A stretch of 64,000 nt of DNA, from assembly GCA_029959195.1 (NCBI GenBank), contig CP114121.1, positions 62,001 through 126,000 on the forward strand, written 5' to 3'. A program made the position numbers and the translations under genes. The DNA is from Dictyophora rubrovolvata. Taxonomy: Eukaryota > Basidiomycota > Agaricomycetes > Phallales > Phallaceae. Shown one piece after another: positions 54,982 through 64,000 of this stretch. Under the pieces are notes generated by a model. It did no database searches. It saw only the letters and a program-made list of their open reading frames with translations, and was not told the origin of the DNA. Within the stretch, counting starts at the first letter, position 1, and every line of letters begins with the position of its first letter.

Positions 54982-55384
54982 GGGGATGTCAGAGTAGGTC
55001 ATTTCAAGGCCGTTTCGCTGTCCGTTTCGCTGCCCGTTTTGAGATGTCGGGAATACCTCGGGAATACCACTTATCCCGTTTTAACTCTGAACGCCCCCGC
55101 TGCCCGTCCGTTTCGATGACCGTTTCGTGCGCCCTTTCACCTATGCATTGTACAGTCGCTCAAAAAAATTTTATATGATTTATTAAAGAAATATTTCTAG
55201 AAATTCTCCTTAAAAATTCATCCTTGACCGAGAACGACCGATGGGTGAAACGGACAGCAAAACGGCTGCCGTTTCGCTCAGTTCAGTGAAACGCCTCTGA
55301 GGCGTTTCGCCGTTTCACCAGCCGTTTCACTGAAATCGAAACGGACAGCGAAACGGCCTTGAAACGACCTACTCTGACATCCCC
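54982..55384. mobile_element. 403-bp TIR element rich in CGTTTC/GAAACG words
   Basis: Terminal inverted repeats of about 47 bp: GGGGATGTCAGAGTAGGTC at 54982 and its complement ending ACATCCCC at 55384, continuing with TTTCAAGGCCGTTTCGCTGTCC on both arms (one mismatch). Inside, GAAACG/CGTTTC recurs many times, including a near-palindrome GAAACGCCTCTGAGGCGTTTC. No target duplication is obvious and no coding content. A non-autonomous DNA transposon is the best call. Confidence 0.7.
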
Positions 55385-55699
55385 TATTGGGCCACGGTGG
55401 TTACGAGAAAGTAATACAAACCCTCCTCTCGTTTTCCTTTTTTTTTTATTCTTCTGTCCCTCTTTGACAGGGTTTACAATCTTATATCTACGCTGTCTCC
55501 CGCATGCGGGTTTACATAAAAAGTCTCCGCTGCTTTGTCTGAGTGCCTTGATGTATGTACATAAGAGAATGTATGTAGTTGACGAGTCGCACGTAGAGAT
55601 GAAAAAAAGTCCGGCCATATTCGTACAAACCGACCAAATTGAATGGGCCTGATACGTTTCGATACTGTAACACTCGATTTATGTATGTACATATTACCA

Positions 55700-57657
55700 T
55701 CACGACGGTTCAGGGCTAGGAGGTTGCCAATTATCGTTATACATTGGCGGCAACCTCGTTTGTACTATTCGACCCGCGTCGCTTTCTTGTAGATAATAGG
55801 TTTGAGTGATGAGAGTATTCCCTTGTGGTTGACCTGATGGATCTCCAAGAATGACCGGGTGTGGAGCACTCGACGTCGGGCTTGGGAGTGTGCCATTGGT
55901 TAAATGATCTTGAGAGCTTGTCTGCGAAAGTCTCGAGCTAGCGGTGACTGAAGTTGGAGGAGAAGGGGTTTGTTGGGTTGTTTGATCAAGTGGTTGTGTA
56001 GGTCTTGCCATCAACCGATTTTTACGATGAGAAGGAAAGTTTGCACTGGAACCAGGAGATTGAAAACTAGATGTGGAGTCCTGATTAACTGGGGGAAGAA
56101 TGAAAGGCGTTATTCCGGCACTTCTGGATTCCCTGAATATAGTACTTGGTCGGACACTTCCTTGTTCTTCATTATTGGATGTGGAAGGGTGAGAGTAGTA
56201 GAATCGCGAGCGACGGAGAAGGATGAATCCGATTAAAGCAAGAATTATGAGGCCGCCTAAACCGCCTACTACACCTCCAACAACAGCTCCAACTGGGAAG
56301 GGTCGTGAATGTGAAATGTTAGGACTCCCGCTGTTTGTTATTGATGATGATGTAGAGGTAGTAGCCGCAGACGTTGAAGTTGATGTTGGCACGGTGAATC
56401 CAGGATTGGGACTAGGAGTATCTCCAAAAAACCTACAGCAATGATCATACACATCGCCTCTTTTTTTCTTTTCAAAAACTCACTTTTGACTGCCCCAAAC
56501 GACCGCGTAATCAATAAAAAGGGGTCTACCCGGGTTGGCGACAGTATTAGTTAGTGTTACGACATGCCTTTTGTTTTCATCTAAACCGTCCATGTAATAA
56601 AGTAACGTTTGCGGATGCTCTTGTTGCTCATTCAAATCTACATTTGGACCTGCCAAATCTCTTGGAAGTTGGCCATCAACCTGTGCTCGAAATGGGGCAT
56701 TGACGTAAAGTCCGTAAAGCTCCTGAGATAATCGAGTCATTCAACCATTTTTTTTCTTTTGTCGAGAAAACAAGGCGTACAACTGAGCTTCCTTGAAAAT
56801 AAAACGAAACACTGGCTCCCGCCTCTGTGGTGCTGTGAAGAGAAGAATTCACGGCGGTTGCAGAAAACCCAGTCGACCAATTTGTAGAACTATTGTAGAT
56901 AAAGAAAGGCGACTCGTCGTCAATCGTTACATTAGAAATAGGACCATTGTAACTTGGAAATATTTAGACCGAGTAATATGTTTTTTGTATGATTTGCGTT
57001 CCCGGAACGTCAACTCACCCAGAGGGTCCAATCTCTCTACCGATAGATATAAAGTCCACATCCAAAAATTCCCCTTGAGAGGTTGGATTATTGGTGAGCA
57101 CGGCCGTATGTTGGCCATAAGTCAAATTTTGAGCGTTCCAAAGAGGGAACTTAAAGATATTGTTGCCATTTCCATCACCGGTAAACGCGGGTTCGTTATC
57201 CAGCACGACCGAGTAGTTTCCGTGATTGGGTCGCTTAGCACTAATGTTTTTCTCGATGAGTTTGACACAAGATTATTTCCGTTTGGACCCAGAGCTTACC
57301 CGTATATTGTTACGCTGTCACCTTTAAGTTGTGATAAGTCAACGAGCGAAATCTCAAGTAGATTATGCGTCAAGTACCTAAGAAGGTCAAGGTCGCAGAT
57401 GCTCCAGCTGTAGATGTCACTTTGAAAGATCCTTGTGAATAATCCGAAGCGAGCGAGTCATTGGTTGGACTGCCTAAAGGAAATTGTTAGTCAAACGAAG
57501 ACAGAAATTCAAGAAGAGACTTGATCACCTTCCACCCACTGCCCATCTGAATAAAGTATGAGTGGGGATGGGTCTAATAGAATAGATTTCAGTTTCGACT
57601 ATTTGAGCCAACTGAAATGACGACTTTACCTTGAAATGTAAAATTCAAGAACGTCAT
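55700..57657 (-). CDS. Single-pass membrane protein, paralogue B
   Basis: Eight exons in the same pattern as A: 57657-57630, 57573-57529, 57473-57378, 57321-57300 (22 nt), 57240-57019, 56952-56781, 56722-56484 and 56432-55700. Starts MTFLNFTFQ. The extracellular part has GSFKVTSTAGASATLTFLG, NHGNYSVVLDNEPAFTGDG and LAGPNVDLNEQQEHPQTLLYY. The transmembrane helix is GAVVGGVVGGLGGLIILALIGFILLRR. The cytosolic tail is the longest of the four (about 170 residues, S/P/Q-rich, ending QPPSPEPS). The ectodomain is closest to D, while the tail resembles none of the others beyond the RSxGITPFILPP box shared with A and C. Confidence 0.85.
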
Positions 57658-59468
57658 CACAAAGAAAGAAAGGAAAAAAGAGAAATAAGCGAAGAATTAA
57701 GAAAATGTGGTAAAATATGAAGGAGAAATGGATTTTGGTTGTATCGTGAGAGACGTGGGTAGAACAGTGGAGCGCTAGAACCCACCGAAGTTGTGATGGG
57801 TGGATCATGACAACAAACATCAATGAAAGAACAGCCGGTTCTCTATTGAAAAACAGAGCGTATATAATAATAAGAGTAAGATTAAAACGGCCATCAAGCT
57901 TTGATCTGATTTCATCACCTCAATAGAGTCAGCACGTTGCGATTGGATTTTCGCTACTTCAAAAGTGATGGGCTGAGATTCCCTGATGATACATTTACTC
58001 GTACCCACCCCGTACCATTGATAAAAGCAATAACCGGCAGTCGCTAAGAGATGTTTTCTATAGGAGCGGTCAATGCACGAATTGTAGTTGACTCCACTTG
58101 AAGCTCTTATTAATTGTAAACATGTAACGAGATTACGCCTCAGCTAACACGAGCGTACGTCTCGTCTCCGGTGTCAGGCTTTCGGGCGATAATATTAAGA
58201 TTGTAAGCCATATGAGATAAATTCCGCCTTACGTCTACCATGTGTCTCACTCTGCAAGGGACACCTGAGACGACCTCACCTCGCGTTGTATTCAAGCACC
58301 GAGAGAAATAGAATCGCTCAGCAAATGTTCCTCGCCAACATGGCTTTCTCCTTGAATCCAGAACAATGGCGGTCAACCGGCTGAAGTCACATGCACAGGC
58401 TGTACAGTCTGAGGTAGCATATCAATGAATGATCCACATGTTTACACAGCATGAAACAAATTGTATATGATACTTGAAATACACACACCTATATATCATT
58501 GAATGTCAATGCTTGGCACGAATTAAAGGAAAGCATGTCATCGTCGGATTCTGTGTCCTTCAACCCCAGCATGCCAACAACAAATTCCGCTTCGGAATGA
58601 GCTTCTGTGTGTACCGAAGCCTTCGCTCGTCTTATTCAGCAGCTGAAACAGATAGATATCCGTGCTACTGTTAGCGTGTGTTACTGAAGCCAGTGAGTCT
58701 TCATCTTCCCCGCGGTGCCTCAGTTGGTCGGTGGGTTGGTGCCTCCATTGTCAGATTACCATTCGAGTTCGGCCATTACATCTGGCTTTTTAGTTTCATT
58801 CCTTGTTCATTCCGCTGTCTGAGAAAGTTGCAGTTTACTTACCATTCCCCGACGGTTGCTCAGAGCGGTCCATTCTCTTGCTGAACCTATGCCTCGATTT
58901 TGGCTAGTCTTCTTACGGTGTTGTTACAGTAGTCTTTGAGTGACCACGATTCCCCCAATGTCGCCACGGATAGCAGATTCAAAGACGAAATTTTTTTTTG
59001 GATATTGGCGCCCGGCACTTGCCGAATCAAGTGTCTGTGCAGGTTTAATCACACACAAACAAGACTCAGTGAGCAAGACGCAAGTGTTTCTCCTTACATC
59101 CTATTTTCTAATTGTTCGCAGATCGTCGAACTTGTACTTAACCATGGTTTGTAAATCATTTCAAGCTCATTTCCGACTTCCGAACTTGTGAGTTTTTTTC
59201 AAGTGTGCGAGCCTTAAATAACTTATTTATGTGTATCCAGAAACCCAGCTAGTTTTTATACATAACAATCTATCTACTAGAGCTATTTTTCCAGTTGGGC
59301 GCCATCATTATATCCATAACTATCGGTGATGACCACACTGGCAAAACCGGCCCACATCCCTTTCTTGGAAAACATGTGCTTGAGTGGTGGGTATATTTCT
59401 TCGCTGAGCTGGTGGACCTCGAAGAATGATGGTTACACAACATTCGTCGAATCCAATAACATAGCCAG
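57658..59468. other. Intergenic, no supported gene
   Basis: Upstream of paralogue B and downstream of C. A TATA-like TATATAATAATAAG on the + strand near 57860 is seen. No consistent exon series. Confidence 0.4.
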
Positions 59469-61178
59469 TCAATTCCGCGGGTCTCGTTCAGAAAGTCTGG
59501 AATCCGACTCCGATGCGATTGAGGCTAGCCGAAAATGAGTTTGTTGGGTTACAGATTGATTGGGCACGGTACTGGGACATGGGCTTTTGCTGAAAGTGAT
59601 TACACTGGGGACATTGAAGCTCTGGGGTGAAGGACTTAAGGTTTGTGTGGTTGATGACAAAATGAAGGGAGTTATGCCATCATTTCTAGCAAGAATTCGA
59701 GCTAAGCGACTTTGACTGGCATTTTGTCCCTCGGTGGATTTGGGACGTGGGGGGTGATAGAATCGTGAACGGCGAAGAAGAAAAAATCCGACAAAAGCGA
59801 GAATTATGAGACCGCCTACACCACCAACTACGGCCCCAACATTGGCTCCATCCGGGACTGATCGCGTTTGTGGTTGTGGAGTAGTAGTGCTCGGGCTGTC
59901 TGCGGATGTAGGCGATTTGGACATGGACGTTGACACGATGGAACTAGTGTTCAGACCAGGAGTATCGTTTAAGAAAATATGCAAAGTTATTAGAACAATA
60001 CCGTCTTGACTGTGGGCAAAGAAAAAACTCACGCTTGACTGCTCCGAATGATCGCATAATCAAAATAGAAAGGTCTCCCCGCGTTGGAGATGGTGTTGGT
60101 CAATTTCACAACATGTGTTTGGTTTTCATCCAAACCGTCCGCATAGAAAAGTAAAGTTTGCGGATGTTGTTGTTGCGCATTTAAATCTATATTTGGTCCG
60201 GCGAGGTCCAGCGGAAGCTGGTTATCAAGATTTACTTGAAACGGCGCATTGACGTAAAGTCCGTAAAGCTCCTAAGGTTGAAAAAAATAAAATAGATTGT
60301 CTCGTTGAGCTCTTTGCAAGAGAATAAAGCGCACAACAGAACTTCCTTGAAAAGATAACGAAACGCTGGCTCCCGCTTCTGTGGTATTATGAAGAGATGA
60401 ATTCAAGGCAGTTGCAGAAAAAAACGGTGCCCAAGATCCTTCGTAAGTAATGAAAGGTGATTCATCGTCAATAGTTACATTAAAAATAGGACCATTGTAA
60501 CTAAGAAATATTTAGTCTAAGTACGATCTTATAAATTGCGTGCTTGGAATACCAACTTACCCAGAGGGACCAATCTCTCTACCGATAGAAATAAAATCCA
60601 AGTCCAAAAAGTTCCCTCGGGGGATTGGGTCATTGGTGACGACAACTGTATGCTGACTATACATTAAATTCTGAGCATTCCAAAGAGGGAACTGAAATGT
60701 ATTGTTGCCATTTCCATCACCCATAAACACGGGCCCGCTGTCAAACACAACCGAGTAATTTCCGTGATTGGGCCTTTTGGCACTAATGATGCTTCAAAAG
60801 AGATTTTTTCCCGTCCGGGACCCTCACGTACCCGTAAATTGTTATACTATTACCTACTCATGTCAATAAGCCAAAAAAAAGTAACAATCGACCTAATCAG
60901 TACCTACGAAGGTCAAGGTGGCCATTGCTCCAGGGTCGAAGGTCACCTTGAAAGACCCCTGTGAATAACTCGAAGCGAATGTGTCATTGGTGGGACTTCC
61001 TAAAAACGAGATCATCCAATGATGACAGAGCTTGAGCGAAGACCTTCATACCTTCCACCCACTGCCCAAGTGAATAGCTTATTAGAGGTGATGAGTCTAA
61101 TGATCAACTTTAATCTTGATTCACCACACTGACAAGGCGACGACAATTACCTTGAAACGTGAAATTTAAGAATGTCAT
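59469..61178 (-). CDS. Single-pass membrane protein, paralogue C
   Basis: Exons 61178-61151, 61096-61052, 60999-60904, 60853-60832 (22 nt), 60782-60561, 60500-60335, 60271-60033 and a last exon ending at 59469. Ectodomain as in A; transmembrane helix GAVVGGVGGLIILAFVGFFLLRR; tail nearly matching A (GITPFILSST, FNVPSVITFSKSP, HFRLASIASESDSRLSE). The last acceptor differs: A has CATAG before TTTCTT, whereas C has CATAT. Use of the next AG (…ACTAG, about 35 bases on) keeps the frame and drops about 12 residues of the stalk. Otherwise intact. Confidence 0.8.
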
Positions 61179-61999
61179 CACAAGGAAAAGTAAAGGGGTG
61201 AAATCTGTAAAAATGTATTGAGAAATTGTAACGATGGTTTTGTGCAGTGCATGTGGTTGGCACGGGATGAATGTCGAAATCATCAAGAAACTGAAGAAAA
61301 ATATCAGTTGATGATTGTGCTTGCATGAACAAGATACAAATCGGAACGAGGACGAAACATCGGCTGGGAGTTCTTCGCAACCAGATGCTGCCTGACCTGT
61401 TTATATTCTGAATCAACGTCTCCAAAGGCAGACCCAACGATGTTGATATACCCTGGCTTGCCGAAAACAATCACGAAGATTCTTTACCTCGCTTGAGGTG
61501 ACTTTATCTCATGCTATGCTGCAGAACTGCCACAAAGAAACATCATCAACAAAAAAATCCAATTAATCTTGTCATAAAGGAGTTGAGCTTTCCAAATCCA
61601 CCATCACTTCACTAATCGATACTCAACAAAAGTCTAATTTAACCAAACACCAAACATCCCAGTGGTAACAGAAATTTCAACTTAATGGGAAACGACAGTG
61701 TTTGGTTTTCCTTTCTTGTTAATCGATGCAACAGTATTAGATGCCTGCCTTTACATAATACATAACCTGAAAGGTAGTAGTTTTTATTTGGCTATCATAC
61801 AACTTCTCGGCTGCTCTGGAACAATGTGATGTTCGAAACACCCTAAGGTACTGTTTTAAATATAACACTGTATTCCAATCAAAAAATTACATAAAAAGTA
61901 TGTTAAGTATAACGGTCCGTTCGTATACAACTTGAATGATATGAAACAAAGAGTAAAACAAGAGGTGGAAATATTCAGAGGAGCTACTCTTTCATAGTG
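61179..61999. other. Intergenic between paralogues C and D
   Basis: Upstream of C and downstream of D. No gene model. Confidence 0.4.
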
Positions 62000-63660
62000 T
62001 CATGTATTATACTTCAAGTTTGCCACGCATTCGGACACATTACTCCCTCCTAACCTATTGCTCTCTGAACAGGTTTCCGTAGAGTAGGAAAATGCAGAGG
62101 ATGACGAAACTTCAGAGCCCCAGGTAAGTATACTGACGAAGGAATCAATTTCGCCCGCTGGTGTCTCATTGAATGCAATATTGGATTCGTAAATGCTTTT
62201 CCCGGTGGACTTGTTGCTGTATTTCAAGTATCGCGAACGATGAAAAAAAATGAACCCGACAAAGGCAAGAATGATGAGACCGCAGAAACCTCCAATTGTC
62301 CCTCCGACAACAGCTCCAACTGGGAATGATCGTGAATTTGGAGCAGAGCTAGGCCTCACACTGCTTGTTTGTGCGGGCGCAAACGTCACTGTAGGCCTTG
62401 GCACGGTGAATCCTGGATTTGGACTTGGGATGTCGCCGGAAAACCTATGATAATAGTCATAATAATAATCGCCATTTTTTTCTAAAAACTTACTCTTGAC
62501 TGCTCCAAACGACTGCGTAATCAATATAAAAGGGTCTACCCGGGTTGGCGACAGTATTGGTTAGTGTTACAACATGCGTTTTATTTTCATCTAAACCGTC
62601 CATGTAAAAAAGCAACGTCTGCGGATGCTCTTGTTGTTCATTCAAATCTACATTTGGACCTGCCAAATCTCTTGGAAGTTGGTCATCAACCTGTGCTTGA
62701 AATGGGGCATTGACGTAAAGTCCGTAAAGCTCCTAAAAGAAAAAGAAAAAGAAATCGATTCATTCAGTTTCTTTTTCTTCGAGTAAATAAGGCATACAAC
62801 GGAGCTTCCTTGAAAAGACATTGAAACGCTGGCTCCCTCATCTGTGGTGCCATGAAGAGAAGAATTAAGAGCAGCTGGAGAAAAACTGAGTGACCAAGGT
62901 CCATTGTAGATAAAGAAAGGCGATTCATCATCAATCGTTGCGTTAAAAATTGGACCAGAATAACTGAATACATCCGAATTGAAAAAAATATTCTTTCCAA
63001 TGAGATACGTGCTTGAACATGAACTCACTCAAGAGGCCCAATCTCTCTGCCGATAGAAATGTAGTCTACATCCAAAAACTTTTCTTGGGACGTGGGTATA
63101 TTGGTGAGAACAGCCGTATGTTGCCCGTAAGTCAAATTTTCAGCGTTCCAAAGAGGAAACTTAAAGATATTGTTGCTATTTCCATCACCGGTAAACGCGG
63201 GTTCGTTGTCCAGCACGACCGAGTAATGTCCGTGATTAGGTCGCTTCGCACTATTAATGTTGTTCTCAATGAATTGGTGCAATAAATACCCGAACATCTT
63301 GTCTAGACTCTCGCTCACCCGTATATAGTTATGCTATTGCCTATTAATAATAAGTCAACGAATAAAATCAAAACAGTTAATTAAGTACCTACGAAGGCCA
63401 GGGTGGCAGCTGCACCGTTTGCGAATGTTACCTTGAAGGATCCGTCCGAATATTTCGAAGCGTTCGTGTCATTGGTTGGGCTTCCTGTGGGATTCATTTA
63501 ATGGAGGCAGAGCTTGCACGAGCGATTTCTTGACCTTCTACCCACTGGCCGTCAGAGTAACTTATAAGCGGCGATGAGTCTAGTAAACTTCAATTTCGAT
63601 TCCCCATGAGCCTGCCAAAGTGATGACATTACCTTGAAATGTAAAATTTAAAAACGTCAT
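62000..63660 (-). CDS. Single-pass membrane protein, paralogue D
   Basis: Exons 63660-63633, 63579-63535, 63484-63389, 63340-63319 (22 nt), 63250-63029, 62963-62798, 62732-62494 and 62444-62000. The ectodomain is very close to B (PRDLAGPNVDLNEQQEHPQT, NEPAFTGDGNSNNIFKFPLWN). Transmembrane helix GAVVGGTIGGFCGLIILAFVGFIFFHR. The tail is short (about 85 residues) and different from A-C (SNIAFNETPAGEIDSFVSIL...ECVANLKYNT). It shares intron positions with A, B and C, so the family grew by DNA-level duplication and the tails diverged fastest. Confidence 0.85.
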
Positions 63661-64000
63661 CAAAGGAAAAGCGAACTGAGGGAATGTGGCGAGATTCCAG
63701 AAGTGAAACATAATATAGGAGAAAACTAAGGTGTGTGACGGGGGATAAAGCGAAAACAATAATTTAGTAATAATGGCGGCGATTCCTTGAATGATGCCGA
63801 AGGCCAGTTTGGCATGGCCCCTTGTCTCATTGCAGCGTATAGTTAGTTAACTGATATTGAAATATATCGTCATGCCTTCGACGTTGTCTATCATTTCCGC
63901 GACCGGACTGATGATTTATGAACAAGTGTCTCACCTGAGCTGATTATTAACAAAGAAAAAACAGTCAACCCCCAAAAGTTGCTGAACCCACAGTAATGGA
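63661..64000. other. Upstream region of paralogue D
   Basis: No gene is seen up to the window end. Confidence 0.4.

Noticed and set aside
1-64000. CRISPR arrays, rRNA genes, bacterial-type operons
   Set aside because: No spaced short repeats, rRNA signatures or Shine-Dalgarno-linked gene runs were seen; the gene structure is eukaryotic.

Overview
The window looks like a piece of a mushroom-forming basidiomycete (Agaricomycete) genome. Genes are split by many short introns (about 45-65 nt, GT...AG). The gene families are typical of that group: NACHT-WD40, BTB, HNH_2 nuclease, a TET/JBP-like oxygenase, a fungal P450, phospholipase B, and a local family of single-pass membrane proteins. Transposon load is heavy. 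There is no operon structure and no CRISPR. All family names come from motif reading; no database search was possible.

Layout. 1-3300: a BTB-domain gene with a probable frameshift and an intact six-exon multispanning membrane protein. 4.3-29.95 kb: a transposon nest, in which a Ty3/gypsy chromovirus (called G1 here; minus strand; gag, pol and a chromodomain) occupies 11354-25804. Its pol, and an antisense gene between pol and the 3' LTR, are each interrupted by a member of a two-gene mobile unit (called E). E has TGT...ACA ends and 4-bp target duplications. Around G1 lie four copies of an ~860-bp solo LTR (called X): 4832-5677 (-), 8934-9796 (+), 25805-26665 (-), 27539-28398 (+). 31-64 kb: mostly ordinary genes, namely HNH nuclease (+), a broken NACHT-WD40 gene (+), membrane-protein paralogue A (+), a hypothetical gene (-), P450 (+), phospholipase B (+), a small secreted protein (+), a short-chain dehydrogenase (-), mitochondrial protease ATP23 (+), and paralogues B, C and D (all -).

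Main result. Target-site duplications and reading frames allow the transposon nest to be unpicked. A single TET/JBP-like dioxygenase gene is now in two halves: the 5' half at 5678-7882 on the minus strand and the 3' half at 28399-29954 on the plus strand. Each half abuts an X LTR, and the two junctions share the target duplication ACCCA; removing one LTR and one ACCCA rejoins the halves in frame. Two inversions between oppositely oriented X copies (about 22 kb and about 0.9 kb) explain the present order. The small inversion is independently supported by two other target duplications (TAGAA and TTAAC). The same gene also carries a 353-bp solo LTR and a 767-bp TIR element. A misassembly across near-identical inverted LTRs is the main alternative.

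Second result. Unit E occurs three times: two closely related copies and one divergent copy. It encodes two proteins I do not recognise and no visible transposase or reverse transcriptase. Both copies with two readable ends reconstitute the interrupted host reading frame exactly when E plus 4 bp is removed. E may be a very long gene-bearing solo LTR or a non-autonomous transposon.
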